A stretch of DNA of 64,000 bases from Legionella santicrucis. GTDB taxonomy: Bacteria; Pseudomonadota; Gammaproteobacteria; Legionellales; Legionellaceae. Both the position numbers and the translations under genes were made by a program. Location of the stretch: the NCBI RefSeq assembly GCF_001468135.1, contig NZ_LNYU01000005.1, positions 1 through 64,000 of the forward strand. The letters are read 5' to 3'. The stretch's first letter is position 1. Each line of letters starts with the position of its first letter. Under the pieces are notes generated by a model. It did no database searches and was not told the origin of the DNA. It saw nothing but the letters and a program-made list of their open reading frames with translations. Positions 54,804 to 64,000 of the stretch are shown here, piece after piece.

Positions 54804-55306
54804 TGAACAAAGAGATTTGTTGTATCTGTTTCATATCCTTATTATTGGTTGCTTGCACCGATGATAATGAGGATTTAGTGAACTATATTAATGGTGTAAA
54901 ACAGAGGAAAACACGGGAAATTGAATCGCTTCCTTCATTTGCTCCTTTGCCTTCTTTTAAATTTCCAGATAATGGCAATAGGCGTAGCCCATTTAAGCCT
55001 GTTTCTCAAAAAAAAGAGGTTGATGTAAATGCGCCTGATAAAAATAGGCCGAAGCAACCTTTGGAGGCTTTTCCTCTTGATGCATTAAAATTTGTAGGTA
55101 CTTTGAAACAAGATAATGAAATATGGGCCTTAATTGAGCTGCCTAACAAGGGAGTTACGCCGGTGCGAATCGGTGATTATATGGGACAAAATTATGGTCG
55201 TATTGTGTCCATAAAGAATGATTCTATAGAGTTAATCGAAACAACTCAAAGTTCAGGAAAATGGGAAAAACATAGAACTAAAATTGAACTATATACTGGG
55301 AAGTAG
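54800..55306 (+). CDS. pilP: Type IV pilus assembly lipoprotein PilP
   Basis: This 168-residue inner-membrane lipoprotein has lipobox LVAC with acylated Cys19. A disordered proline-rich linker (LPSFAPLPSF...) leads to the C-terminal beta-sandwich domain (LKFVGTLKQDNEIWALIELPNKGV...IGDYMGQNYGRI) that contacts PilQ. It completes the inner-membrane side of the alignment complex. The ATG overlaps the pilO stop; a second ATG three bases later is equally possible. Confidence 0.93.
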   Translation: MMNKEICCICFISLLLVACTDDNEDLVNYINGVKQRKTREIESLPSFAPLPSFKFPDNGNRRSPFKPVSQKKEVDVNAPDKNRPKQPLEAFPLDALKFVGTLKQDNEIWALIELPNKGVTPVRIGDYMGQNYGRIVSIKNDSIELIETTQSSGKWEKHRTKIELYTGK

Positions 55307-55314
55307 GAGCATAA

Positions 55315-57420
55315 GTGCAAAGAATAGTTGTGTTTTTAATTTTTATAGGGATGAGCATAGGCATCGTTTTTGCTCAGAATAACTCTTTGATATCGGTAAA
55401 AGTAATTCCTTTGCCGGAGGAAAAGTTACGCATGGATTTTATATTTGCTCATCCGATTAAAAAACAACCAGGGAGTTTTGTAATCGAAAATCCGGCACGC
55501 ATTGTTATAGATTTTGTTGACACTAACTTACAGTTGCCCATTGAGCAGAAAACAAAGAACATTAAATTAGGTTCGCTGAATAATTATACTCTTGTAACTG
55601 TTGGTGCTCGTGTTCGAGCTGTTTTGGATTTAAAATACGCTGTGCCTTATTTAGGCTCGGTTTCAGGCAAGGTTTATACAATTATTTTAAATGGAAAGAG
55701 CAATGAATTATTTCAAGCTCCTAAAGAAATTTTGGTTACCAATCGCCCTGTAAAAACAAGTTACGAAATTACCCATTTTGATTTTCGAGGTGTTGAGCAT
55801 CAAGGTGGGCGTGCTGTAGTTGACGTTTCAAGTACCAGTATCCCAATTGATGTAGAGGAGCACGACAAAGAAATTATAGTTAAATTTTTAAATACTAAAG
55901 TGCCGCAAAATTTAAGGAAACGTTTTGATGTTTCTGATTTTCGCAGTCCGGTGAATCTGATTACCTTACAACAGGATGGAAAAAATGCGCGCATGACGTT
56001 ATTGGGCGAAAGATATTTTGGTCACAATATCTATCAGGTTAACAAGCAGTTTATGGTTGATGTATTTCCGTTGACTCAGGAAGAAATAGAACAGGAAAAA
56101 CTTAAGAAACAGGTATTTTCTGGAAAACGAATTTCTTTAAATTTCCAAAATATTAGCATACGGTCGGTATTACAGTTACTTGCTGATTTCACAGGGATAA
56201 ATATTGTTGCAAGTGACAGAGTTCAAGGAAATATTACTTTACGATTAAATAATATTCCCTGGGATCAAGCATTAGATATTATTTTAAAAACACAAGGTTT
56301 GGCAAAGCGTCAAAATGGAAATGTGATGGTGATCGACACGCAAAAATCGTTTAATGACATGGAGGAGCAGCAACTTAAGAGTCAACATAAAATCCAAAGA
56401 CTCGAACCCGTACGTTCCGAACTAATACAAATTAATTATGCTAAAGCAACCGATCTCGCAATCTTAATTAAAGACAGACAAAATTCACTTTTATCCGACA
56501 AGGGTAAAGTTAGTGTCGATACACGTACTAATACTATATGGATCCAAGATAGTGGTAGCAGAGTAGATGAGGTCAGAAAATTAATTAAGGACTTAGATGT
56601 TCCTGTAAAACAAGTACTGATTGAAGCTCGTATTGTTGAGGTGACTAAAGATTTTGCCCAAGATCTAGGTATCCGCTGGGGTGTTTCTAAGCCGCAACAT
56701 TTAAGTGGTACTTTAGCTGGGGCAAATCAATTAGCGCAAGGAGTTGCTCCTGCAGATGTTACACCTTTTACGGACAGATTAAATTTAGATTTGGTAGCAG
56801 CGCCTTTGACAAAGGCAAATCCAGCTACAGTAGGTATTGCTTTAGCCCAACTTGGCGATAATATCTTGCTTGATTTGGAGCTTTCAGCTTTAGAAAGTGA
56901 AGGTCTCGCGGAGCTAATTTCCAGCCCAAGACTGATTACAGCAAACCAGCAACCCGCATTAATTGACTCAGGTCAAGAAATCCCTTATCAGCAATCAACT
57001 TCTAGTGGTGCAACGGCGGTAGCATTTAAAAAAGCTGTCTTGAGTTTAAAAGTAATTCCGCAAATTACCCCTGATAATAAAATCCTTATGGATTTAAAGA
57101 TTAATCAAGATGTTGCATTACCTAATCAGACTTACAATGGAGTTCCAGCAATTGCAACTAAAGAAATTCAGACTAATGTGTTAGTGAGCAATGGACAAAC
57201 TATTGTACTTGGTGGTATTTATCAACAAGATAAGAGTAAGACAATTACGCGAGTGCCTTTTTTTGGTCAATTACCTGTAGTAGGAAATTTATTTAAAAAT
57301 ACGCAAATCGGTGTTCATAATGATGAGTTACTTATTTTTATTACGCCTAAAATAATAACTAATTCACTATCTATCACTACAATTGAGGGAAGAAATCCAG
57401 TACGCTTTGATGAAAAGTAG
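55315..57420 (+). CDS. pilQ: Type IV pilus secretin PilQ
   Basis: This outer-membrane secretin forms the channel for the pilus fibre. The 701-residue protein has a signal peptide (about 1-20) and two AMIN-like peptidoglycan-binding regions in the first 250 residues. The N-domains follow (ISLNFQNISIRSVLQLLADFTG and VDTRTNTIWIQD), then the secretin core with VPFFGQLPVVGNLFKN and ELLIFITPKI near the end. Start is GTG at 55315, with AGGAG at 55305-55309 overlapping the pilP stop. It is the last pil gene, and aroK follows after a 322-base gap. Confidence 0.95.
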   Translation: MQRIVVFLIFIGMSIGIVFAQNNSLISVKVIPLPEEKLRMDFIFAHPIKKQPGSFVIENPARIVIDFVDTNLQLPIEQKTKNIKLGSLNNYTLVTVGARVRAVLDLKYAVPYLGSVSGKVYTIILNGKSNELFQAPKEILVTNRPVKTSYEITHFDFRGVEHQGGRAVVDVSSTSIPIDVEEHDKEIIVKFLNTKVPQNLRKRFDVSDFRSPVNLITLQQDGKNARMTLLGERYFGHNIYQVNKQFMVDVFPLTQEEIEQEKLKKQVFSGKRISLNFQNISIRSVLQLLADFTGINIVASDRVQGNITLRLNNIPWDQALDIILKTQGLAKRQNGNVMVIDTQKSFNDMEEQQLKSQHKIQRLEPVRSELIQINYAKATDLAILIKDRQNSLLSDKGKVSVDTRTNTIWIQDSGSRVDEVRKLIKDLDVPVKQVLIEARIVEVTKDFAQDLGIRWGVSKPQHLSGTLAGANQLAQGVAPADVTPFTDRLNLDLVAAPLTKANPATVGIALAQLGDNILLDLELSALESEGLAELISSPRLITANQQPALIDSGQEIPYQQSTSSGATAVAFKKAVLSLKVIPQITPDNKILMDLKINQDVALPNQTYNGVPAIATKEIQTNVLVSNGQTIVLGGIYQQDKSKTITRVPFFGQLPVVGNLFKNTQIGVHNDELLIFITPKIITNSLSITTIEGRNPVRFDEK

Positions 57421-57742
57421 GTAGTGTAATCTTAATTTAAAGATTAAGTGGCTTCGATTTATAATTAAATGAAGATACTATTTAATTGATGACATAGGCT
57501 TATGTTTTTTAAGAAAGTGATATAATAGTAAATGATTAAAAGTAAATGGTTATAAAATATGTCCATTTGTTGTAGAATACTGTTCGAGAATTTTTACTAC
57601 GAGAGGTACAATTAGGGTTGAGTGTCAATAACCTACTGTTTTTTGATAAAGATGATGTCTTTTGTATTGATGTCAAAAAGGGTTATTTAGAATCCAATCT
57701 GTGAATTAATGACTTTAAAGTTAAAGAGGTATGTAATAAAAA
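57421..57742. other. Intergenic region between pilQ and aroK
   Basis: The 322 bases hold no gene. A TATAAT at 57521-57526 may be the -10 of an aroK promoter, but no -35 at the right distance was found. No clear terminator for the pil operon is visible. Confidence 0.4.
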
Positions 57743-58270
57743 ATGAGCATAGTTAAAGTACGAAATATTTTTCTCATCGGGCCTATGGGTGCTGGTAAAA
57801 GCACAATAGGTCGTGCTTTGGCAAAGGAGCTCAAGTTAGAATTTTTTGATTCGGATGAAGTTATAGAGGAACGGGCTGGTGCTGATATATCATGGATTTT
57901 TGATATTGAAGGTGAGGAAGGTTTCAGACGTCGTGAACAAAAAGTTATTGATGAGTTAACTCAAAAAACCAACATTGTTTTAGCAACTGGCGGTGGTGTG
58001 GTAATCACTCCTGAAAACAGAAATGCATTAGCAGGGCGTGGAACCGTAATCTATCTTAAAACGTCGCTACAGCAGCAGTTTGAACGAACTAAGCGAGATA
58101 CTAAGCGTCCTTTACTGCAAACGAATGATCTTGAAGGAAGATTAGAATCATTAAGAGATGAGCGGGAGCCTTTTTACAATGAGTTAGCTGATGTTAGTTT
58201 TGAAACTGATAAGCTAACGGTTAAAGCAGTTGCAAATAATATAATAAAATATATTTATGGCGAACTTTGA
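57743..58270 (+). CDS. aroK: Shikimate kinase
   Basis: It phosphorylates shikimate at the 3-position in the chorismate pathway. The 175 residues show the Walker [10 protein letters not shown] (about 13-21), the shikimate-binding DSD in [22 protein letters not shown], the GGG motif in TGGGVV, and a lid with RDTKRPLL. Length is typical of AroK. The first of three genes in the conserved aroK-aroB-damX order; it overlaps aroB by 14 bases. Cytosolic. Confidence 0.95.
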   Translation: MSIVKVRNIFLIGPMGAGKSTIGRALAKELKLEFFDSDEVIEERAGADISWIFDIEGEEGFRRREQKVIDELTQKTNIVLATGGGVVITPENRNALAGRGTVIYLKTSLQQQFERTKRDTKRPLLQTNDLEGRLESLRDEREPFYNELADVSFETDKLTVKAVANNIIKYIYGEL

Positions 58271-59360
58271 AGTTTATGAGCAGGTTGATGTTTGTTTAAC
58301 CGAACATCAATATCCTATTATTATTTGTCGAAATGGCTTGCAAAATTTGAATTTTTTGCAAACATTGGTGATTTCTTCACAGGTTTTGATTGTTACGAAT
58401 CAAACCATTGCTTCACTTTATTTAAAACAGATACAAACTGCTTTTGCTGCAATTCAATGTGATGTAGTGATTTTAGAAGATGGTGAGCAATATAAGAATC
58501 AACAAAGTTTATTTGCGATTTATGATACGTTAATACAAAAGAAACATCATAGAGATACTACGCTTATAGCTTTAGGCGGGGGCGTGGTAGGTGATATGGC
58601 AGGATTTGCAGCCGCAACTTACCAACGAGGGGTGAAGTTTGTGCAGATACCGACCACTTTGTTGGCGCAAATCGATGCTTCAATTGGTGGAAAAACAGGA
58701 ATCAATCATCCTTTAGGAAAAAATATGATTGGTAGTTTTTATCAACCCCAAGCAGTGGTTATTGATTTAGCTACTTTAAGCTCGCTTCCAGAAAGAGAAT
58801 TTCGTGCAGGAATTGCTGAGATGATCAAGTATGGATTACTTGCTGGAGGTGAGTTCTACAAACAGTTGTGCGCTGCATTGCAAAAGGGATTAACTGCTAA
58901 TAACCCGCAGTTACCTCAATTAATCGCTACATGTTGCAAAATTAAAGCTGAATTTGTTCAAAACGATGAAAAAGAATCAGGTCAACGTGCATTGCTCAAT
59001 CTTGGCCATACTTTTGCTCATGCATTAGAGGCATACACCCATTATCAACAGTGGTTGCATGGTGAAGCAGTAGCTATAGGTATCTATTGCGCAGCGGTCC
59101 TCTCTTATAAAATGAAATTGATCAATGAACAATTGGTAGAACAAATTGAGCAAATATTAATACATTCTGGTTTGCCTCATAAAATCCCAAGCTCTATAAA
59201 CCTGAAAAAACTTATAGAATTAATACGATTGGATAAAAAAGTTAAAAATAATCGATTACGCTTTATCTTGATTAAAAGTCCTGGTAGTTGTTATCTCGAA
59301 GCTAGAATCACAGAAGACAGTTTGTATCATGCACTTGTTGCGGCTGTAAGAGGAGAATAA
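58257..59360 (+). CDS. aroB: 3-dehydroquinate synthase
   Basis: It converts DAHP to 3-dehydroquinate, the second step of the shikimate pathway, using NAD+ and a divalent metal. The 367 residues carry DGEQYKNQ, the NAD-binding [30 protein letters not shown] and the zinc-binding [12 protein letters not shown]...HGEAVAIG. Length matches E. coli AroB (362). It starts inside the end of aroK without an obvious ribosome site, so it is probably translated by coupling. The damX-like gene follows after 2 bases. Confidence 0.95.
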   Translation: MANFEVYEQVDVCLTEHQYPIIICRNGLQNLNFLQTLVISSQVLIVTNQTIASLYLKQIQTAFAAIQCDVVILEDGEQYKNQQSLFAIYDTLIQKKHHRDTTLIALGGGVVGDMAGFAAATYQRGVKFVQIPTTLLAQIDASIGGKTGINHPLGKNMIGSFYQPQAVVIDLATLSSLPEREFRAGIAEMIKYGLLAGGEFYKQLCAALQKGLTANNPQLPQLIATCCKIKAEFVQNDEKESGQRALLNLGHTFAHALEAYTHYQQWLHGEAVAIGIYCAAVLSYKMKLINEQLVEQIEQILIHSGLPHKIPSSINLKKLIELIRLDKKVKNNRLRFILIKSPGSCYLEARITEDSLYHALVAAVRGE

Positions 59361-59362
59361 AA

Positions 59363-60805
59363 ATGACAGAGGGAATGATTCAGTCTGCAGCAAAGGCTGA
59401 AACCCAACCAAGAGTATTGTTTAAACCAGGATCTTGGTTGGCAAAAATTGACTTCATTAATCATTTGATTCTTTTTAACAATGTGCTCATTACCGTATTA
59501 TCTGAAAAAGAAGGGGGTAAAACCTCATTTGGTACTTTATTACAAAATAATCTGGACCAACAAATCAAATCAGCTTCTATAGTGATTAAACCTCCTTATC
59601 ATAAAGAAAACCTGATAAAAGATATTGCAACCCAATTGCAGCTTAACCACGATGAAAATACGGATATAATTTCAATAGTAAAGCAAATTAATGAGCAGCA
59701 ATCACATGTATTGTTGTTGATAGATGATGCGCAGTATTTGCCTGATGATTTAATTCAGGAAGTTTTGTTTGCGATAAAAAGCCAAGAGAATTACAGTTTT
59801 TTTCATTTATGTTTTCTCTCAGATTATTCAATAGTTGCATCGCTAAATCATTTAAGAGCTTCTTTAAGTGATAATTTTATTCATACTATAGAATTAGGAA
59901 CATTAAATGAAAGTGAGGCAAGAACTTATGTATTACAGCGTGCGATGGCATCGCATTTAATTAGTAAACCTCTGAGTGATGCCCAATTTCAACAATTTTA
60001 TCAATTAACTAAGGGCAATCTGGCAAAAATCAATAATGATTTGGAGACGTTTGTAAATCAATGCACCCCTCCTAAGAAAAAAGACATATTCAAGGTAGTA
60101 AAAACAGCAGGAATTGCTGCAGGCACGGTACTTGTTGCTGGTTTTTTAGGATTTTATTTATCTCAAGCATTTCATTTCTTACCTTCCAAGGACAGCCTGG
60201 CTACTCCTACTCATAGCGAAGAGATACAAACTATCGTAATGAAGCTACCCGAATTGCCTGAAAAATTAGAGAGTTATATTGCTTCTTGGCAAGACTCGTC
60301 TACTCGGCAATTGGTTTACTCTTCCTTACCTAAAAAGGAAGTTTTCGAGGATCCAGATGATGAAATGCCTAGTGATACTAAGGCAATTTTGGATAAGGTA
60401 GTTGTTATCCCCAAATTACCTGCAAAAAATCTGCTTGCCGAAAAGCATCAAATGCCGGCCAAACATGTTTCAGCATCGAAACTGAAAAAAGTTTCGTCAA
60501 AAAAACAAATGATATTGACCAAATCTTCAGCTAAAAAATCCAACCATAAATCAGCTACTAATCTTTATACAATTCAATTAACTGCCAGCCATGATAAAAA
60601 ACACATTGAGCATTTTCGTAAGACGAATAAATTACTTGTTCAAAATGCTAAATTAAGACGTATTACTAATTCAAAAGGTGTTTGGTATGTGCTCACTTTA
60701 GGGGAATATCAAAATAAAGTCCAAGCGCAACATCGTGTCAGCAAGTTACCAACAGGTTTGGCAAAATTGCATCCGTGGGTTAGACCAGTATCTAGTTTTG
60801 GATAA
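59363..60805 (+). CDS. damX: DamX-like cell-division protein with AAA and SPOR domains
   Basis: This 480-residue protein has an N-terminal AAA-type ATPase-like domain with Walker A KEGGKTS (near 49-55) and Walker B LLLIDDAQYL. It resembles the ExeA/GspA ATPase group. One membrane helix follows (about 248-268). After a lysine-rich linker comes a C-terminal SPOR domain (YTIQLTASHDKKHIEHF, VWYVLTLGEYQNKVQAQ, about 397-478) that binds denuded peptidoglycan at the septum. The aroK-aroB-damX order is classic for gammaproteobacteria; the dam gene does not follow. Start has GGAG upstream. Confidence 0.88.
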   Translation: MTEGMIQSAAKAETQPRVLFKPGSWLAKIDFINHLILFNNVLITVLSEKEGGKTSFGTLLQNNLDQQIKSASIVIKPPYHKENLIKDIATQLQLNHDENTDIISIVKQINEQQSHVLLLIDDAQYLPDDLIQEVLFAIKSQENYSFFHLCFLSDYSIVASLNHLRASLSDNFIHTIELGTLNESEARTYVLQRAMASHLISKPLSDAQFQQFYQLTKGNLAKINNDLETFVNQCTPPKKKDIFKVVKTAGIAAGTVLVAGFLGFYLSQAFHFLPSKDSLATPTHSEEIQTIVMKLPELPEKLESYIASWQDSSTRQLVYSSLPKKEVFEDPDDEMPSDTKAILDKVVVIPKLPAKNLLAEKHQMPAKHVSASKLKKVSSKKQMILTKSSAKKSNHKSATNLYTIQLTASHDKKHIEHFRKTNKLLVQNAKLRRITNSKGVWYVLTLGEYQNKVQAQHRVSKLPTGLAKLHPWVRPVSSFG

Positions 60806-60844
60806 ACAATTTATCTTTTATCTGAATTAAATTCAACTTGGATC

Positions 60845-60856
60845 GTAAACATTCAC
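60845..60856 (-). repeat. IS66-end-like motif
   Basis: GTAAACATTCAC is the reverse complement, with one difference, of the last 12 bases (GTGAACGTTTAC) of the repeat at 257-271. It may be a solo insertion end. It is short, so chance similarity cannot be excluded. Confidence 0.35.
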
Positions 60857-60893
60857 ACAGGGCATGTCATTTTTTTAGCGTCAGAATAAAAAA

Positions 60894-61010
60894 CAAGTGT
60901 GTTCTTGCGAACGAAATGAAGTAATCCAGTCCAAATCCTCAATATGACAGCGTTCTGGATTGCTTGGCCAACGCTCGCAACGTTAAAATAAACGTACTCG
61001 AGAACACTTG
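60894..61010. repeat. Long imperfect palindrome (interspersed-repeat type)
   Basis: CAAGTGTGTTCT (60894-60905) faces AGAACACTTG (61001-61010), and inner arms GTAATCCAG (60921-60929) and CTGGATTGC (60955-60963) pair with one wobble. TTGCGA and CTCGCAA add further partial pairing. The 117-base structure resembles the short palindromic repeats scattered in Legionella intergenic regions. Confidence 0.45.
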
Positions 61011-61332
61011 CCTTGGATCAACTTCTTTTGCTTGTCTTTTAGTCTAATTTAAAAATCTTGAGGAAAAATCAGATTTGAGTCTTGGTTGGACAAAATGGCT
61101 CCAAAAGCAGAGTATAGAGGCTATGTAAGTATTTGGAACGTATTTTCATTCAAGATAGGTGGCCAAGTAAGCTTCAGGAATCGATTAAAGTTCTTAGTTT
61201 ATAAAAGGTACTTTAGTAACTTAATCCAATTATCAAATTATTTGATATCACATATAAATACATCTCATTGGTTATTTTAATCTCACTTTGGTTAAATTGC
61301 GACTGTTTTAGTTAACCAGAGGTATGATATCA

Positions 61333-63903
61333 ATGAATTTCTTCGGCTACGATGATGTAAAAAAACACCCACTAGCGTCTATGATTCCGCAGGAAGTGTG
61401 GATTGAAGTTTTTAAAGGCTGGATCTCAGTTTCCGACTTCACTATTGAATTAATGGATACACCCAATGAGCAATTAAAACGTAAATTATGTAATAGGCAT
61501 GTAAAAAGAGATGAAACATGGATGGCTATAGCATTGAGTCATCCTACCATGAGCAATAGGGAGCTGATTGAAATTGGAATGTATTTACGCTTGGATTACT
61601 CGGATTTACTTGATCTTGCAGTCATGTTGGGAGATAGCCCCAAAAATTTAGAATTATTAAAGATGCTTTCCGAACAAGAGCCCTATTCAAACACGCTCTT
61701 TGAAAATTACTCCTTAAGAATACAAAGAGCAGCCCTAGGAGGACATATTAAGACCCTAACTTATCTTATAGATAATATTAAATTGAAGGCATCTGATAAA
61801 GGAGAAGTAATCGATTTATGTTCTATTATTTCACAAAGAGATTATGCGGCTTTTCGCAACGCGGCAGGTAGAGGTCATTTGGAAATACTTGAATATTTGG
61901 AGGAGTTGGCGCCTCATAAGATTGCAGAAATGATTGCAGCACAATATTTCCATGCTATGCAATCCGCAGCTATGTATGGTCATATGAATGTCCTTAAGTA
62001 TCTTGATAAAAAACAACCAGGAAAACTGCAAGATAAAATTTATGACAGCAAATTCCTCCTCGCTTCTTGGGCCGCTTCAGGAGGACATCTCGATGTCTTA
62101 AAGTTTTTTGAAGAAAAAATCACTAATGACTTATTCCAGAGAATGATTGAAGCCAATGACTTTTCTGCCTTTAAAGGCGCTGCGCGCTTTGGAAAACTTG
62201 ATGTTTTGATGTACTTGAAAGAAAAAACATCTGGGCCGTTAAAAAATAGGCTGGAAGAACAAATTTACCCTGCTTTTGTAGAAGCTGCGGACAAGAAACA
62301 ATATGAGGTAATGCACTATTTATTGAGTCATGCAAATACAAGTACCTTTGCACGAATAGAAGCTCATGAAGAATACGGTGAAAATTGCGTTTGGCTATTT
62401 GTGATGCAAAAAATAAACGCCTTTCGCGTCAGACAGCAGGAAACTGAGGCAAGGAGTTTGGATGCAGTCTTTGATGTTGCATCACCTGATGAAGCGAGAT
62501 TTTTATTTTATATAGCTCGCAATCTCATTCGTAGAAATGATGCTGGTTGCATCGATGATTTACGCTTTTTACTGAACATTCCTTCGGTTAAAGCTTTGGC
62601 GCATACAGAAGTGACACCCTACCAATCTAACGAACTACTGCGCCTGGCTTTATCTGTAGGTAACCAGGGGGCAGCAAGCTTATTATTGAATATTCCTGCT
62701 GTGCGAACTTTGGCAGAGCAAAACGACTATTATCGTCGTGAACAACACGGCCAACTTAACTTGCACGCGCTAGCTGCCGACCGTGAATCCTCCATGACCG
62801 CTTTAACCCAAGGCGAGCAGCAGCAGTTGCAAGCAGTTACTAACCGTTATCAACCACTGTTAAAACAAGCAGGGGCTGCTCAGGTGATGAACGATTTGCG
62901 CGCTACTTTGCAAGCTTATTATGAAGCTCATCCTGCCACGATCACCATCCAAAAAAATGGACATAGTCATGAGTTAATCCTACCTATGGCATGGAATGAC
63001 TTTACCTCACTTCATTTAGACCCAATACAAACCGCACAAGCCTTCAAAGCTTACTATCAAAACAAAGCGCATACTGCTTGGCGTTATCTCTCCAAGCCCA
63101 ATTCCTGGATGCATGAGCATGCCAGTTATATCTACATCAACGATACCCGTACCGAGCGTTGGTCCACTTTTGAAGAGTATCAGTCGCTCATCAGTCTTCT
63201 GTATTTGGCTGTTATCGATAAGGATACCCCATGTATTGATGAGTACACTTTGGAAACTCGTCTGGAACATTTTATCGATGAATTGGCTCACATAGGACGT
63301 GCGCACAATTGGGATCAAAGTAGATATAACCAAAACAATAAGCTTGAACAATACGATGATCTGGAAGGAGATCGCCCCAGCTGTTTTTCCGGGGTAAAGC
63401 GCAGGCTTTTTCAATCAGTCCTCGGACATCCGTTGCTGAAGTTGGTTACAGGAGAAGTCATTAAAGCGGAAATCAATGAATTTTTGGTGGCACATTTCAA
63501 AAAAGCAATTAATTCAAGCAATGGTGGTGCCATTAAAGAAGTTTGGGACAAAGGCATTGATGGAGAAGCATTGAGCGAAAAAGATACGAAAATAATACAA
63601 AACCTTAATGTTAGTTCAGAACAACAGCAAGACTTTAAAAACTACCTGTCCAAAAAATATGGTTCTTCTTTTGCAACCAATCTAATCCTCATTAATCTGG
63701 TGGATAAAGCTTTTGAATTAACGCCAACTTTAACATCCCATTTATTTAAACATGGCGGATTAATGATGGAGTTTTTTGATAAGTTACAAGTTTCAGCAGT
63801 ACCAGTGGAACATTTCGCCCAGAATCCTAACCGGTTGTTCGCAACGAGAGCCTCTCAAGCTCAAAACGATGAAACACCTTTATCAGAGTTAACACCTAGG
63901 TAA
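61333..63903 (+). CDS. Large ankyrin-repeat protein, candidate type IV effector
   Basis: This protein of about 856 residues has an unrecognised N-terminus. Residues 20-60 (MIPQEVWIEVFKGW...) weakly resemble an F-box. Ankyrin-like repeats run from about residue 130 to 340, for example RAALGGHIKTLTYLI, NAAGRGHLEILEYLEE, SAAMYGHMNVLKYL, WAASGGHLDVLKFFEE and GAARFGKLDVLMYLKE. The C-terminal half (about 500-856) is a large helical region containing EYQSLISLLYLAVIDKDTP, AHNWDQSRY and DDLEGDRPSCFSGVKRRL, seen in several Legionella ankyrin proteins. The C-terminal half is visibly more GC-rich than the AT-rich first 1150 bases. Start choice: AGAGG at 61318-61322 is too close to the ATG at 61324 but well placed for 61333. 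Confidence 0.7.
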   Translation: MNFFGYDDVKKHPLASMIPQEVWIEVFKGWISVSDFTIELMDTPNEQLKRKLCNRHVKRDETWMAIALSHPTMSNRELIEIGMYLRLDYSDLLDLAVMLGDSPKNLELLKMLSEQEPYSNTLFENYSLRIQRAALGGHIKTLTYLIDNIKLKASDKGEVIDLCSIISQRDYAAFRNAAGRGHLEILEYLEELAPHKIAEMIAAQYFHAMQSAAMYGHMNVLKYLDKKQPGKLQDKIYDSKFLLASWAASGGHLDVLKFFEEKITNDLFQRMIEANDFSAFKGAARFGKLDVLMYLKEKTSGPLKNRLEEQIYPAFVEAADKKQYEVMHYLLSHANTSTFARIEAHEEYGENCVWLFVMQKINAFRVRQQETEARSLDAVFDVASPDEARFLFYIARNLIRRNDAGCIDDLRFLLNIPSVKALAHTEVTPYQSNELLRLALSVGNQGAASLLLNIPAVRTLAEQNDYYRREQHGQLNLHALAADRESSMTALTQGEQQQLQAVTNRYQPLLKQAGAAQVMNDLRATLQAYYEAHPATITIQKNGHSHELILPMAWNDFTSLHLDPIQTAQAFKAYYQNKAHTAWRYLSKPNSWMHEHASYIYINDTRTERWSTFEEYQSLISLLYLAVIDKDTPCIDEYTLETRLEHFIDELAHIGRAHNWDQSRYNQNNKLEQYDDLEGDRPSCFSGVKRRLFQSVLGHPLLKLVTGEVIKAEINEFLVAHFKKAINSSNGGAIKEVWDKGIDGEALSEKDTKIIQNLNVSSEQQQDFKNYLSKKYGSSFATNLILINLVDKAFELTPTLTSHLFKHGGLMMEFFDKLQVSAVPVEHFAQNPNRLFATRASQAQNDETPLSELTPR

Positions 63904-63923
63904 AAGAGAGGAATATAGTTTCA

Positions 63924-63943
63924 AGAGGGAATGGAGTCCCTCT
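63924..63943 (+). terminator. Hairpin after the ankyrin gene
   Basis: AGAGGGA (63924-63930) pairs with TCCCTCT (63937-63943) over a 6-nt loop, 21 bases after the stop codon. No T-run follows. Confidence 0.4.
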
Positions 63944-64000
63944 GAGTCGATGTTCTGTTATGTTTATTCTGATGGTAGCTTTTGTGAAATTTGTTCAATA

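Larger units (their letters stand above)
60806..61332. other. Gene-free stretch with palindromic repeat sequence
   Basis: About 527 bases without a supported gene; a 64-codon frame at 61086-61280 has no family or ribosome site. It holds an IS66-end-like motif (60845-60856) and a long imperfect palindrome (60894-61010). The promoter of the ankyrin gene should lie between 61200 and 61320. Confidence 0.5.

Noticed and set aside
61086-61280. 64-codon frame before the ankyrin gene
   Set aside because: AT-rich, no ribosome site or domain and no start context; likely chance.
63016-63414. 132-codon minus-strand frame
   Set aside because: Fully antisense to the ankyrin gene; its hydrophobic translation reflects the opposite frame of the more GC-rich 3' half.
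1-64000. CRISPR array
   Set aside because: No regularly spaced direct repeats with unique spacers were seen; the only tandem array is the coding repeat at 51199-51717.

Overview
The window looks like chromosomal DNA from Legionella or a very close relative (order Legionellales). It is AT-rich. It combines gammaproteobacterial housekeeping genes in familiar arrangements (mraZ-rsmH-ftsL-ftsI-murE; pilMNOPQ-aroK-aroB-damX; dapD-dapE; dnaB-alr; etfB-etfA-ald) with large orphan proteins of eukaryote-like or coiled-coil build, typical of Dot/Icm type IV effector candidates. The genus was inferred from this mix; no species call is possible from sequence alone.

Layout. 1-1100: tail of a decayed IS66-type element, then a 110-residue protein with a syntaxin-like t-SNARE motif ending in a CaaX box; IS66-type ends lie on both sides. 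1204-5351: outer-membrane barrel protein, an orphan 468-residue protein and NAD synthase. 5608-12921: SWIM/SNF2 helicase, DUF2147 protein, dnaB, alr, glycine-zipper lipoprotein and a small membrane protein. 13103-18655: dapE, dapD, a cystathionine synthase/lyase, a GspC/LspC type II secretion protein with a Sel1 lipoprotein, and mutY. 18656-20437: scrap zone with a frameshifted ankyrin gene and an IS982-like fragment. 20438-25993: orphan protein, periplasmic HtrA-type protease, isochorismatase-like hydrolase, SDR dehydrogenase, FlgM-like anti-sigma factor, cytochrome c5 and an L,D-transpeptidase-like lipoprotein.

26221-32449: coaX, then the division/cell-wall genes behind a clear sigma-70-like promoter and phased GTGGAG repeats resembling MraZ boxes. 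32521-34782: small secreted protein, pdxB and an M50 membrane protease. 35114-42723: accessory block with a His-tailed small protein, a 952-residue protein with papain-like and transglutaminase-like ends, a KimA-like permease, a PAP2 phosphatase and a membrane protein with a J-domain-like HPD segment. 42938-45772: etfB-etfA-ald. 45837-52338 (minus strand): GT-C glycosyltransferase, methyltransferase, PBP1A and a coiled-coil repeat protein. 52575-60805: type IV pilus assembly genes pilMNOPQ, aroK, aroB and damX. 60806-64000: long imperfect palindrome and a large ankyrin-repeat protein with an apparent composition change part-way through.

Functionally the window joins cell-wall synthesis (alr, dap genes, murE, ftsI, PBP1A, L,D-transpeptidase), envelope machines (type II secretion, type IV pili) and amino-acid-linked energy metabolism (ald with ETF) to at least five proteins likely aimed at the eukaryotic host. 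The most striking is the CaaX-terminated SNARE mimic at 412-744.
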